Assembly (NCBI RefSeq): GCF_001299635.1
Contig: NZ_JRHN01000038.1
Location: forward strand, 124,001 to 188,000
From: Clostridioides difficile
GTDB lineage: Bacteria > Bacillota > Clostridia > Peptostreptococcales > Peptostreptococcaceae
Length of the DNA: 64,000 nucleotides
Direction: 5' to 3'
How positions within the stretch are numbered: position 1 is the first letter of the stretch; every line of letters begins with the position of its first letter. The notes under the pieces are model-generated. The model did no database searches. It saw nothing but the letters and a program-made list of their open reading frames with translations, and had not been told where the DNA came from. The translations under genes were made by a program, and so were the position numbers. Positions 36,857 through 46,541 of the stretch are shown one piece after another.

Positions 36857-36925
36857 GCTTCGATTATTGATTTTAATGTACTATGACTTGACATTATATT
36901 AATCAAATAGTATATTTTAAAATAT

Positions 36926-36987
36926 AACACAATGAAGTGTTAAAAGAGCAATGGAGCTCCATAGATAAAGTCTATGGAGCTTTTTTG
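36926..36987 (+). promoter_or_regulatory. EutV (ANTAR) dual-hairpin antiterminator/terminator before eutG
   Basis: Hairpin 1 is AACAC-AATGAA-GTGTT (36926-36941); hairpin 2 is AGC-AATGGA-GCT (36947-36958). Both have six-base loops with A at position 1 and G at position 4, the ANTAR consensus. A terminator (AGCTCCATAGA/TCTATGGAGCT, 36955-36981, then TTTTT) overlaps hairpin 2, so EutV binding would prevent termination. Confidence 0.92.
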
Positions 36988-37014
36988 CGTATTTAACTTA
37001 AGGAGGATGGTAAA

Positions 37015-38145
37015 TTGAATAATTTTGAGATTAAAACCAAAATAAAATTTGGAGAAGGTTCACTAAAAGCACTACAAGAATTAAAAAACAAAAATGTATT
37101 AATAGTAACAGACCCATTTATGGTTAAATCAAAAACAATAGATAAAATAACATGTAATTTAATAAATTCAACATATCAAGTTTTTGAAGAAATAGTGCCA
37201 GACCCACCAATAGAAATAGTAGTAGCGGGAATAGAAGCATTTAAATCTATAAATCCAGATGTAATAATAGCATTGGGTGGAGGTTCTGCAATAGATGCTG
37301 CAAAATCTATAATGGATTTTTCTAAAAAAATATTAAAAACTAATGAAGTAGAATTTATAGCAATACCAACAACAAGTGGAACAGGTTCAGAAGTAACATC
37401 ATTTGCAGTAATATCAGATAATCAAAAGGGATGTAAGTATCCATTAGTAAGTGATGATTTACTTCCAAATATGGCAATACTAGACCCAGAACTTATAAAA
37501 ACTGTACCAAACTTTATAACAGCAGATACAGGTATGGATGTATTGACACATGCTATAGAAGCTTATGTATCTACAAAGTCTAATGATTTTTCAGATGCAT
37601 TGGCCGAAAAAGCTATAAAACTAGTATTTAAGTACTTAATAAAGGCATATAAAGATGGAAATAATATAGAAGCTAGAGAAAAAATGCACAATGCATCTTG
37701 TCTGGCAGGTATGGCATTTAATCAAACATCACTTGGTATAAATCATTCTATAGCACATGTATTAGGTGGAAAATTTCATATACCACATGGAAGAGCAAAT
37801 TCAATATTACTTCCACATGTGATAGAATATAATGCATCAATAGTAGGATATACTAATACAACTTACTCAGATACAGCCATGAAATATGCGCAAATAGCAG
37901 AATTAGTAGGGTTTGGAAATGGTAATATAAGGATAGCAGTTAAAAACTTAGTAAATGAAATAAAGAAATTGCAAAAAGAAATGAATATGCCAACCAAATT
38001 AACACAGTGTAAATTAAATTTAAAAGATATAACTAATGAAGAAAGAGAAATAGCAAAACTTGCTATAAAAGATACTTGTACATTAACCAATCCTAAAGTA
38101 CCAACTGAAGAGGATATAATAAGCATATTAAATAATATTAAATAA
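37015..38145 (+). CDS. eutG: Iron-dependent alcohol dehydrogenase EutG
   Basis: 376 residues, start TTG with AGGAGG upstream. Reduces acetaldehyde to ethanol and recycles NAD. Family III Fe-ADH motifs are GGGSAIDAAK (nucleotide), TTSGTGSEVTSFAVI, and metal ligands in DTGMDVLTHAIEAYVS, the LGINHSIAHVLGG and HGRANSILLPHV blocks. First gene behind the first ANTAR site. Confidence 0.93.
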   Translation: MNNFEIKTKIKFGEGSLKALQELKNKNVLIVTDPFMVKSKTIDKITCNLINSTYQVFEEIVPDPPIEIVVAGIEAFKSINPDVIIALGGGSAIDAAKSIMDFSKKILKTNEVEFIAIPTTSGTGSEVTSFAVISDNQKGCKYPLVSDDLLPNMAILDPELIKTVPNFITADTGMDVLTHAIEAYVSTKSNDFSDALAEKAIKLVFKYLIKAYKDGNNIEAREKMHNASCLAGMAFNQTSLGINHSIAHVLGGKFHIPHGRANSILLPHVIEYNASIVGYTNTTYSDTAMKYAQIAELVGFGNGNIRIAVKNLVNEIKKLQKEMNMPTKLTQCKLNLKDITNEEREIAKLAIKDTCTLTNPKVPTEEDIISILNNIK

Positions 38146-38246
38146 TTACATTTTATTACATGCAAACATAATATTATACAAATAGGGAAAATGTTTTTAA
38201 AAATATAAATAATATATTGACAAATATAAAACATAAAACTATAATG

Positions 38247-38335
38247 AAAGTATCACAAAGGCGTGATACTTTAGTAAAAAGCAACGGAGCTTCTTAGGAA
38301 TATTAATATTATTCTTATGGAGCTTCTTTTATTTT
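38247..38335 (+). promoter_or_regulatory. EutV (ANTAR) dual-hairpin antiterminator/terminator before eutS
   Basis: Hairpin 1 is AAAGTATCAC-AAAGGC-GTGATACTTT (38247-38272); hairpin 2 is AGC-AACGGA-GCT (38280-38291). Both loops have A1 and G4. The overlapping terminator pairs AGCTTCTTAGGAATA with TATTCTTATGGAGCT and is followed by a T-rich run. Confidence 0.92.
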
Positions 38336-38385
38336 AAGCAAATAACTTTTTAGTAAACTATATTTAAAGAAAGTAGGGAATAAAT

Positions 38386-38736
38386 TTGGCTGAAGAATCT
38401 AAGCAAAGAGTCATTCAAGAATATGTTCCTGGAAAACAGGTTACATTAGCACATATAATAGCTAACCCTAATGAAGATATATATAAGAAGTTAGGATTGG
38501 TACTTGATAAAAAAGATGCAATAGGAATACTTACAATAACACCCAGCGAAGCATCAATAATAGCAGCAGATGTTGCTACAAAATCTTCAAATGTATCTTT
38601 AGGTTTTATAGATAGATTTAGTGGCTCTGTAGTAATATCAGGAGATGTAAGTTCTGTAGAATCTGCATTAGATGATGTTTTAGAAGTTTTAGGAAATATG
38701 TTAAACTTCTCATCTACAAAAATAACAAGGACATAA
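38386..38736 (+). CDS. eutS: Microcompartment shell protein EutS
   Basis: 116 residues from a TTG start, circularly permuted BMC domain: [20 protein letters not shown] forms the permuted N-terminal strands, then [22 protein letters not shown] and [14 protein letters not shown]. Forms hexamers in the shell; in E. coli EutS is bent and may shape edges. First gene of the eutSPVW segment, 8 bases before eutP. Confidence 0.92.
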   Translation: MAEESKQRVIQEYVPGKQVTLAHIIANPNEDIYKKLGLVLDKKDAIGILTITPSEASIIAADVATKSSNVSLGFIDRFSGSVVISGDVSSVESALDDVLEVLGNMLNFSSTKITRT

Positions 38737-38743
38737 TAATATA

Positions 38744-39193
38744 ATGAAGAATATAATATTTATGGGAAAGACGGGTAGTGGAAAAACTACTCTATGTCAA
38801 AAACTAGACCAATTGGAATTGAAATATAGAAAAACTCAGTCAGTAGAACTTTATAATAATGCAATAGATACTCCAGGTGAATATATGGAAAACAGAAATC
38901 TATATAATGCATTAATAACAACATCAGCAGATGCAAAGATTATAGCAATAGTGTATGATGCTACACAAGAAGAAAATTATATAGCACCAGGGTTTGCAAG
39001 TATGTTTTGTAAAGATGTAATAGGGATTATAACTAAAATAAATAAAGCTACTGAAGATGAAATCAACATAGCTTATGAGAGACTATTACTAGCAGGAGCA
39101 AGTCAAATATTTAAAATAGATACAGTGGATAATATTGGGCTTGAAACATTATTTAAATATCTAGAAAAATCTAAAAATATAGATGAAATTTAA
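38744..39193 (+). CDS. eutP: EutP, P-loop GTPase-like protein
   Basis: 149 residues, Ras-like fold. Walker A is GKTGSGKTTLC; AIDTPGEYME corresponds to switch II; GIITKINKAT corresponds to the TKxD-like base recognition loop but with N and no clear Asp. Some EutP homologues are reported to act as acetate kinases. In an operon between eutS and eutV. Confidence 0.9.
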   Translation: MKNIIFMGKTGSGKTTLCQKLDQLELKYRKTQSVELYNNAIDTPGEYMENRNLYNALITTSADAKIIAIVYDATQEENYIAPGFASMFCKDVIGIITKINKATEDEINIAYERLLLAGASQIFKIDTVDNIGLETLFKYLEKSKNIDEI

Positions 39194-39323
39194 GGGGAAA
39201 TGTTTTTTTAACTAAAAAATATGATAAAATTATATGGATAGTTAAAGAAAATATAAATTAGTATTTTATAAAGAAATATATAAACTATTCTAAAAAGATT
39301 TAATCTTTAAGTGAGGTAGGAAC

Positions 39324-39899
39324 ATGGGGAAAAAAATACTATTGGTTGATGATGAACCACTGTTAAGGATGGACACAAAGGATATACTAGAAAGTCATGG
39401 TTATGAAGTAATAGGAGAAGCAAGTGATGGATTTGAAGCTGTTGAAATGTGTAAAAAACACAAACCTGATTTAGTTATAATGGATATAGAAATGCCAATA
39501 CTTGATGGTATAAAAGCAGGCAAAATAATCTGTAAAGAAAATCTAGCAGGTGGAGTGCTTTTATTAACTTCATTTGAAGATAAAGAATATATAGAAAAAG
39601 CCAAAAGTATAGGTGCTTATGGATACTTGGTAAAAACAGCAAGTGAAAAGTCATTTATCCCAACTATAGAAATGTGTTTAAATAAGGTAAATGAATTTGA
39701 AAAAATGAAAAAAGATTTAGAAAAGGTAAATTCTAAATTGAATGAAAGAAAATTAGTAGAAAGAGCAAAAGGTATACTTATAAGAGAGTTTAAGATTTCT
39801 GAGGATGAAGCATACACTAGAATAAGAAAATTAAGTATGGATAAAAGAACTACAATGATGGAAATTGCCAAAATGATTATTATAGGATACGATGACTAA
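39324..39899 (+). CDS. eutV: EutV, response regulator with ANTAR RNA-binding domain
   Basis: 191 residues. The receiver domain has the acidic pair in LLVDDEPLLRM, the phosphoacceptor Asp in VIMDIEMP, and the conserved Lys in YLVKTA. A short coiled coil leads to the ANTAR domain (ERAKGILIREFKISEDEAYTRIRKLSMDKRTTM). Phosphorylated EutV binds dual hairpins and stops premature termination; three such sites are seen in this island. Overlaps eutW by 8 bases. Confidence 0.95.
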   Translation: MGKKILLVDDEPLLRMDTKDILESHGYEVIGEASDGFEAVEMCKKHKPDLVIMDIEMPILDGIKAGKIICKENLAGGVLLLTSFEDKEYIEKAKSIGAYGYLVKTASEKSFIPTIEMCLNKVNEFEKMKKDLEKVNSKLNERKLVERAKGILIREFKISEDEAYTRIRKLSMDKRTTMMEIAKMIIIGYDD

Positions 39900-41301
39900 T
39901 ACGATAAAAAAAATAGCAACTACACAAACATACTTAAATAATAATGAAATTGAAAAAATTATAGAAGTATCAAAATCCTTAGATTTAATGGCTTCCTTTT
40001 ATGAGGCTGATGTTTTTATAGATGTACTAAGTAAACTTGATGATGAAGCGATTGTTGTGGCACATAGTAGACCTAAAGAAAAGTCAGTCTACAGTGAAAG
40101 TGTTGTAGGTAAAAAGGCTCTAATTGAAAATGAACCAGGAGTTATAAAGTGTCTAAGAACTGGAGAAAGAGCAAGAGATATAAAAGCTTTAACACAAGAA
40201 TACAAGCTGGTTAAACAAAATATTCAGCCAATAACATTAGATGACAAAGTTTTAGCAGTATTAATAGTTGAAAAAGATATAAGCAGTGAAGTTAAAAGTG
40301 AATTTGAAACTAACGAGGATGAAGAAAATAAGAATTTACATCAGTTTATAAAATTGATAGGAAATAATGATTTTTTAGTTGATAATTTAAATTCTGCCAT
40401 CCTTATATTTGATAAAAATGGAAAACTAAAAATTAAAAATCGTATTGCAACTGAGATGTATAAAAACCTTGGATTTGATTGTGACATACAGGATATGCAT
40501 TACAACGACTTATATATAGAAACTAAAGTATTTGAAGATATATTAATAGATGAAAATTATGATGAAACAAATGAAGTTTCGATAGGTAATATGTTTTTCA
40601 AAATAAAAACTATATACATCAAAGATGATGAATTTAAAGTTTGTAAAATAGTACAAGATATAAGTGATTTAAAACGAAAAGAAGAAGAACTAGTTTTAAA
40701 AACAGTAGCTATTAGAGAAGCTCATCATAGAGTGAAAAATAATCTTCATACAGTAATATCTATAATAAAAAAGCAAAGTAGATTATCTCAAAATGAGGAA
40801 GTTAAACAATGTTTAGATAATATAATAAACCGAGTGTTTGCAATACTTTCAACTCATTATCTGTTATCTAAGGAAGTAGATAATAATATATCTATACGAG
40901 AAGGTATCAACTTATTAGTATCAAATATTCAAGGTGGTTATTTGTTTAGTAAAGATATAGATATATGTATAACAGGTGAAGATTTTAAAATTAGTGGAGA
41001 AAAAGCAACCGCCATACTTTTAGTTATAAATGAAATATTACAAAATTGTTATGACCATGCTTTCATTGATAGAGAACGTGGCAATATACAAATACTAATA
41101 AATAAAGATAATGATTCTAGAAATATAGCTATTATAGATGATGGCGTTGGATTTGATAGTGATAATATAAATAAAAATAGTTTAGGAACATATATAATAG
41201 ATAGTTATATAACTCAAATGTTAAAAGGAAGTATAAAAAGAAAGAGTAGTAAAAATGGGACAGAAGTATTAATTACTATACCTACACAAATTAATATTTA
41301 A
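39892..41301 (+). CDS. eutW: EutW, ethanolamine-responsive sensor histidine kinase
   Basis: 469 residues, soluble. The N-terminal about 140 residues are the sensor domain found in EutW/PdtaS-type kinases; a PAS-like region follows (about 160-260). The HisKA_2 segment is REAHHRVKNNLHTVISII with the phosphorylated His; the ATPase lid has NEILQNCYDHAF, IIDDGVGF and NGTEVLITIP. Transfers phosphate to EutV when ethanolamine is present. Confidence 0.94.
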   Translation: MTNTIKKIATTQTYLNNNEIEKIIEVSKSLDLMASFYEADVFIDVLSKLDDEAIVVAHSRPKEKSVYSESVVGKKALIENEPGVIKCLRTGERARDIKALTQEYKLVKQNIQPITLDDKVLAVLIVEKDISSEVKSEFETNEDEENKNLHQFIKLIGNNDFLVDNLNSAILIFDKNGKLKIKNRIATEMYKNLGFDCDIQDMHYNDLYIETKVFEDILIDENYDETNEVSIGNMFFKIKTIYIKDDEFKVCKIVQDISDLKRKEEELVLKTVAIREAHHRVKNNLHTVISIIKKQSRLSQNEEVKQCLDNIINRVFAILSTHYLLSKEVDNNISIREGINLLVSNIQGGYLFSKDIDICITGEDFKISGEKATAILLVINEILQNCYDHAFIDRERGNIQILINKDNDSRNIAIIDDGVGFDSDNINKNSLGTYIIDSYITQMLKGSIKRKSSKNGTEVLITIPTQINI

Positions 41302-41313
41302 ATAATAACTCAT

Positions 41314-41453
41314 CTACAAAGTAGTAGTTTTAATTGAGCAAAGAGGCTTAAGGTTATTAATAAATTAAGTTAGTTGAATATATTTATAAAACTTGTAAAT
41401 ATGAATTCAATTTAACCGATATTTATTATAGCTTTAAGCCTCTTTGCTTGTTT
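41314..41453 (+). promoter_or_regulatory. EutV (ANTAR) dual-hairpin antiterminator/terminator before eutA
   Basis: Hairpin 1 is CTAC-AAAGTA-GTAG (41314-41327); hairpin 2 is AGC-AAAGAG-GCT (41337-41348), both with A1 and G4 loops. The competing terminator pairs AGCAAAGAGGCTTAA (41337-41351) with TTAAGCCTCTTTGCT (41434-41448). Its loop of about 80 bases is unusually long. Confidence 0.9.
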
Positions 41454-41484
41454 AAGACATACTTAAACTTTAGGAGGTGAGAAA

Positions 41485-42918
41485 ATGAGAGAAGAGTTAT
41501 TAAGTGTTGGTATTGACATTGGAACAAGTACTACTCAGTTGATTTTTTCTAAGTTAATAGTAGAAAATACTGAATCAAATTTTTCGGTACCTAGGATAAG
41601 TATAGTAGACAAAGAAATTATTTATAAAAGTAAGGTTTATTTCACTCCCCTTATCTCAAATAATGAAATAAATGGACAGCAAATAAAAGAAATAGTTGAA
41701 AGTGAATATAAAAAAGCAAATATATCTAAAGTAGATATACATACAGGAGCAGTAATAATAACTGGCGAAACAGCCAGAAAAGAAAATGCAAACGATGTGC
41801 TTCATACTTTAAGTGGATTTGCAGGAGATTTTGTTGTTGCAACAGCAGGCCCTGACCTAGAAAGCATAATATCAGGTAAAGGAGCTGGAGCTCATATTTA
41901 TTCAAAAGAACATTCAACTACAATTGTAAATATAGATATAGGTGGGGGAACTAGTAATATAGCCTCATTTAAAAGAGGAGAAGTAACTGATACTGGGTGC
42001 TTGGATATAGGTGGAAGGCTTATAAAAGTAGATAAAATAAGTAAAGAAATAACTTATATATCACCTAAAATAAATGAAATCATAAAAGATAATAATTTAA
42101 ATCTTCAAGTTGGAACTGTAGCTACAATGGAAAATACAAAACCAATAGTTAATATAATGGTTGACTTATTAATGGAAAGTATAGGATTAAAAACTCAGAC
42201 ACCTTTATTTGATTTTATAATAACTAATAAATCAATCAATATAGATGAAGATATTAAGAATGTCTCATTTTCAGGTGGGGTAGCTGATTATATTTACTAT
42301 GATGGAGAAATAAAAGATTATTTTGAATATGGTGATTTGGGAATTTTACTTGGTCAAGCAATAAAAAATTGTGAGTACCTTAAAAAAGTGAACATAGTCA
42401 AATCTATGGAGACAATAAGAGCTACAGTAGTTGGTGCAGGTTCTCATACTACTGAGGTAAGTGGAAGTACAATAACTTATACTAGTGAAAATTTTCCACT
42501 TAAGAACTTGCCAGTTTTAAAATTATCAATGGATGAAGAAGTAGGTACTTCAAAACAAATCAGTGAAGCTATAAAAAACAAACTTAACTGGTTTAAGTTA
42601 GAAAATGATTTACAGAAAGTTGCTATAGCTATGATAGGCAAGAAAAACCCAGCCTTTTCAGATATACAAGAATATGCCAAAGGATTTGTGGATGGAATGC
42701 AACAAATCATAGAAAATGATTTGCCTTTTGTAGTAATTGTTGAAAACGATATGGCAAAAGTATTAGGTCAAGCAATATATGCATTATTAAATTATGAAAA
42801 AGAAATTGTCTGTATAGACAGTGTCAAGGTCGAAAATGGAGACTATATTGACATTGGGAAACCTATAGTTGAAGGTAAAGTTTTACCTGTAGTAATAAAA
42901 ACATTAGTTTTTAATTAA
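41485..42918 (+). CDS. eutA: EutA, ethanolamine ammonia-lyase reactivating factor
   Basis: 477 residues. Hsp70/actin-type ATPase that swaps damaged cobalamin out of EutBC. Phosphate loops are [14 protein letters not shown] and [25 protein letters not shown] follows. AGGAGGTG precedes the ATG. First gene after the third ANTAR site and 17 bases before eutB. Confidence 0.95.
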   Translation: MREELLSVGIDIGTSTTQLIFSKLIVENTESNFSVPRISIVDKEIIYKSKVYFTPLISNNEINGQQIKEIVESEYKKANISKVDIHTGAVIITGETARKENANDVLHTLSGFAGDFVVATAGPDLESIISGKGAGAHIYSKEHSTTIVNIDIGGGTSNIASFKRGEVTDTGCLDIGGRLIKVDKISKEITYISPKINEIIKDNNLNLQVGTVATMENTKPIVNIMVDLLMESIGLKTQTPLFDFIITNKSINIDEDIKNVSFSGGVADYIYYDGEIKDYFEYGDLGILLGQAIKNCEYLKKVNIVKSMETIRATVVGAGSHTTEVSGSTITYTSENFPLKNLPVLKLSMDEEVGTSKQISEAIKNKLNWFKLENDLQKVAIAMIGKKNPAFSDIQEYAKGFVDGMQQIIENDLPFVVIVENDMAKVLGQAIYALLNYEKEIVCIDSVKVENGDYIDIGKPIVEGKVLPVVIKTLVFN

Positions 42919-42935
42919 TAGAAGGAGGTAAGTAA

Positions 42936-44300
42936 ATGATTTTAAAGACAAAATTATTTGGACGTACTTATCAGTTTAAAAGCTTATATGATGTAATGGC
43001 TAAAGCTAATGAAGAAAAATCAGGAGATAAATTAGCAGGTCTTGCAGCAGAATCAGCTGAAGAAAGAATAGCAGCAAAGGTTGTTTTATCACACATAAAG
43101 TTAGAGGATATAAGAAATAATCCCGCAGTAGCATATGAGGAAGATGAAGTAACAAGAATAATACAAGATGCTGTAAATGAAAAAGTTTATGAAGAAATAA
43201 AAGAATGGACAGTATCAGAACTTAGAGAATGGATATTAGATTCAAATACTACAAGTCTTGATATAAGAAGAATATCAAGAGGATTAACTTCTGAAATAAT
43301 AGCAGCAGTTGCAAAGTTAATGTCAAATATGGACTTAGTCTATGCTGCTAAAAAAATAAAAGTTACTGCTCATTGTAATACAACTATAGGAGAACAAGGT
43401 ACATTATCAGCAAGACTTCAGCCTAATCACCCTACAGACGACCCAGATGGAATACTTGCATCACTTCTTGAAGGTTTAACTTTTGGTATAGGAGATGCAG
43501 TACTTGGTTTAAACCCAGTTGATGACTCAGTTGAAAGTGTTACTAAAGTGTTAAAAAGATTTGAAGAAGTAAAACAAAAATATCAAATACCAACTCAAAC
43601 ATGCGTATTAGCACATGTTACTACACAAATGGAAGCAATAAGAAACGGTGCTCCTGCAGATTTGATATTCCAATCTATAGCAGGTTCTGAAAAAGGAAAT
43701 GAAGCATTTGGATTCAATGGTGATACTATCGAGGAAGCCAGACAATTAGCTTTAAAACATGGTACAGCTACTGGACCTAATGTTATGTATTTTGAAACTG
43801 GACAAGGTTCAGAATTATCTTCAGAAGCACATCATGGAATAGACCAGGTTACTATGGAAGCTAGATGTTATGGATTTGCTAAAAAGTATGAACCATTCTT
43901 AGTAAATACAGTTGTTGGATTTATAGGGCCTGAGTATTTATATGATGCTAGAGAAGTAGTAAGGGCAGGACTTGAAGACCATTTTATGGGTAAATTACAT
44001 GGATTACCAATGGGTGTTGATGTTTGTTACACTAACCACATGAAGGCTGACCAAAATGATATGGAAAACTTAGCTATACTACTGACAACAGCAGGATGTA
44101 CGTATTTTATGGGAATACCTCATGGAGATGATGTAATGCTTAACTACCAAACAACAGGATACCATGAAACAGCATCACTTAGAGAAATGTTTGGATTGAC
44201 TGCAATAAAAGAATTTGATGCTTGGATGGAAAAGATGGGATTCTCTAAAGGTGGTAAGTTAACAGAGTTAGCAGGAGACGCATCTATATTATTAGGATAG
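42936..44300 (+). CDS. eutB: Ethanolamine ammonia-lyase large subunit EutB
   Basis: 454 residues, the normal length. Splits ethanolamine to acetaldehyde and ammonia with adenosylcobalamin inside the microcompartment. Family segments include HCNTTIGEQGTLSARLQPNHPTDD-like residues (TIGEQGTLSARLQPNHP), GLNPVDDS, FETGQGSELSSEAHHG and DVCYTNHMKADQ. AGGAGG precedes the ATG. Confidence 0.97.
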   Translation: MILKTKLFGRTYQFKSLYDVMAKANEEKSGDKLAGLAAESAEERIAAKVVLSHIKLEDIRNNPAVAYEEDEVTRIIQDAVNEKVYEEIKEWTVSELREWILDSNTTSLDIRRISRGLTSEIIAAVAKLMSNMDLVYAAKKIKVTAHCNTTIGEQGTLSARLQPNHPTDDPDGILASLLEGLTFGIGDAVLGLNPVDDSVESVTKVLKRFEEVKQKYQIPTQTCVLAHVTTQMEAIRNGAPADLIFQSIAGSEKGNEAFGFNGDTIEEARQLALKHGTATGPNVMYFETGQGSELSSEAHHGIDQVTMEARCYGFAKKYEPFLVNTVVGFIGPEYLYDAREVVRAGLEDHFMGKLHGLPMGVDVCYTNHMKADQNDMENLAILLTTAGCTYFMGIPHGDDVMLNYQTTGYHETASLREMFGLTAIKEFDAWMEKMGFSKGGKLTELAGDASILLG

Positions 44301-44312
44301 GAGGTATTTAGT

Positions 44313-45194
44313 ATGAATGAGAAGGATTTAAAAGCATTAGTAGAACAGTTAGTTGGACAAATGGTTGGAGAATTAGATACTAATGTTGTATCTGAAACTG
44401 TTAAGAAAGCAACTGAAACTGTAATTGATAACAGTGCTTGCATAGATGATATAACAGAAATTGATATAAGAAAGCAATTACTAGTAAAAAATCCTAAGGA
44501 TGCAGAAGCTTACTTAGATATGAAAGCCAAAACACCTGCAAGATTAGGTATAGGAAGAGCTGGTACAAGATATAAAACAGAAACAGTTTTAAGATTTAGA
44601 GCAGACCATGCTGCTGCACAAGATGCTGTATTCTCTTATGTAGATGAAGAATTTATAAAAGAAAATAATATGTTTGCAGTAGAAACTTTATGTAAAGATA
44701 AAGATGAATACTTAACTAGACCAGACCTAGGAAGAAAATTCTCTCCAGAAACTATAAATAATATAAAATCTAAATTTGGAACAAATCAAAAGGTTTTAAT
44801 ATTAGTGGGAGATGGACTTAGTTCAGCCGCTATAGAAGCAAACTTAAAAGATTGTGTGCCAGCTATAAAACAAGGTCTAAAAATGTATGGCATAGACTCA
44901 AGTGAAATTTTATTTGTTAAACACTGTAGAGTTGGTGCTATGGACCACTTAGGTGAAGAATTAGGTTGTGAAGTTATATGTATGTTGGTTGGAGAAAGAC
45001 CAGGATTGGTTACTGCTGAATCAATGTCAGCATATATAGCATATAAGCCATATATAGGAATGGCAGAAGCAAAGAGAACAGTTATATCAAATATTCACAA
45101 AGGTGGAACAACTGCAGTCGAGGCAGGTGCTCATATAGCTGAACTTATAAAAACTATGCTGGATAAAAAAGCTTCAGGAATAGACCTTAAATAA
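44313..45194 (+). CDS. eutC: Ethanolamine ammonia-lyase small subunit EutC
   Basis: 293 residues. The N-terminal about 45 residues look like the usual encapsulation extension. Core motifs are [40 protein letters not shown] and [16 protein letters not shown]. It holds part of the cobalamin site with EutB, whose gene ends 12 bases upstream. Confidence 0.96.
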   Translation: MNEKDLKALVEQLVGQMVGELDTNVVSETVKKATETVIDNSACIDDITEIDIRKQLLVKNPKDAEAYLDMKAKTPARLGIGRAGTRYKTETVLRFRADHAAAQDAVFSYVDEEFIKENNMFAVETLCKDKDEYLTRPDLGRKFSPETINNIKSKFGTNQKVLILVGDGLSSAAIEANLKDCVPAIKQGLKMYGIDSSEILFVKHCRVGAMDHLGEELGCEVICMLVGERPGLVTAESMSAYIAYKPYIGMAEAKRTVISNIHKGGTTAVEAGAHIAELIKTMLDKKASGIDLK

Positions 45195-45213
45195 AGTCGA
45201 GGGAGTGTAGAAT

Positions 45214-45867
45214 ATGAAAAACGATATGATTCGTCCTAATATACTAGGAGTTAAAATAATTTCGAATATAAGTCCAGAAATGGCACAAAAACTAGAATTA
45301 AAATCACACCATAAAAGCTTGGGGTTAATAACTGCAGACTGTGATGATGTTACATACACAGCTCTTGATGAAGCAACTAAAGCTTCAGAAGTTGATGTTG
45401 TATATGCAAAATCAATGTATGCAGGTGCAGCAAATGCTTCAACAAAACTTGCTGGTGAAGTTTTAGGAATAATAGCAGGACCAAGTCCAGCCGAAGTAAG
45501 AAGTGGATTAAATGCAATAATTGATTTTATGGAATATGGAGCAACTTTTATAAGTGCAAATGATGATGATTCAATAGCATATTACGCTCATTGTGTATCA
45601 AGAACAGGCACATACCTTTCAGAAGTAGCAGGAATAAGAGAAGGTGAGGCATTAGCTTATTTAGTAGCACCACCACTTGAAGCAATGTATGCTTTAGATG
45701 CAGCGATGAAGGCAGCAGATGTTAAAATGTGCGAATTATTTGCACCTCCAACTGAAACAAACTTTGGTGGAGCATTACTTACAGGTTCTCAATCAGCTTG
45801 TAAAGCAGCATGTGATGCATTTGCCGAAGCAGTAAAATCAGTTGCAGACAATCCAACAGGCTTTTAG
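45214..45867 (+). CDS. eutL: Microcompartment shell protein EutL (tandem BMC trimer)
   Basis: 217 residues made of two circularly permuted BMC folds. VDVVYAKSMYAGAANASTKL and CELFAPPTETNFGGALLTGSQ are typical EutL segments. The trimer has a gated central pore. Gene order eutC-eutL-BMC-eutE is standard for clostridial eut operons. Confidence 0.94.
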   Translation: MKNDMIRPNILGVKIISNISPEMAQKLELKSHHKSLGLITADCDDVTYTALDEATKASEVDVVYAKSMYAGAANASTKLAGEVLGIIAGPSPAEVRSGLNAIIDFMEYGATFISANDDDSIAYYAHCVSRTGTYLSEVAGIREGEALAYLVAPPLEAMYALDAAMKAADVKMCELFAPPTETNFGGALLTGSQSACKAACDAFAEAVKSVADNPTGF

Positions 45868-45876
45868 GATAATTAA

Positions 45877-46539
45877 ATGGATGCTATAGGCTTAATAGAA
45901 GTAATAGGGTATGTTGCTGCAATAGAAGCTTCTGATGCTTGTTTAAAATCTGCAAATGTTAATCTTGTAAGAGTTGATAAGGTTGGAGCAGGTATTGTTA
46001 CTTTAACAATAAATGGAGATGTTGGTGCTGTCAAATCTGCTCTAGAAGCAGGTGAAATGGCAGCTTCAAGAGTTGGTACATTAAGGGCATCACATATTAT
46101 ACCAAGAATCCATAATGAAGTAACAGATACTTTATTTAAAAAGGAAGAATCTAAAGTCTGTGAAGTTTTGGAAAAGACAGATAAGAACTTTGAAAATATA
46201 TTAGAAATAGGTAACGTAATTTTAGATGATATTGAAAATAATGATAAACAAGATAGTAATATAAAGAAAGTTAAAAATGAAATAGAAACAGTCGATGATA
46301 GTTTAACTGAAGCTAATGAAGAAAAAATAGAAAATTCTAATGCTCATAAAGAAGTATTAGAACAAGTTAAAATAGAAAACACTGATTTCGATAAAGATGA
46401 TTTATCAAAAAACAGTGTAAAAAAACTTAAAGCTATAGCTAAGAAATTAGACTCTTCAATAACTTATAAAGATTTAAATGTTCTTAAGAAAGAAGAATTA
46501 ATAAACTTAGTTAAAAAGCTTAGCAGAGGGGATAAATAG
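45877..46539 (+). CDS. EutM/EutK-like shell protein with C-terminal Rho_N/SAP-like helical domain
   Basis: 220 residues. Residues 1-90 are a canonical BMC domain (AIGLIEVIGYVAAIEASDA; GDVGAVKSALEAG; ASHIIPRIH). A charged linker of about 70 residues follows. Residues about 170-218 (SVKKLKAIAKKLDSS, then LKKEELINLVKKL) resemble Rho_N/SAP-type helix-extended-loop-helix motifs that can bind nucleic acid. E. coli EutK also carries a C-terminal nucleic-acid-binding-like domain, but of another fold, so this may be a functional analogue. 10 bases after eutL. Confidence 0.8.
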   Translation: MDAIGLIEVIGYVAAIEASDACLKSANVNLVRVDKVGAGIVTLTINGDVGAVKSALEAGEMAASRVGTLRASHIIPRIHNEVTDTLFKKEESKVCEVLEKTDKNFENILEIGNVILDDIENNDKQDSNIKKVKNEIETVDDSLTEANEEKIENSNAHKEVLEQVKIENTDFDKDDLSKNSVKKLKAIAKKLDSSITYKDLNVLKKEELINLVKKLSRGDK

Positions 46540-46541
46540 TT

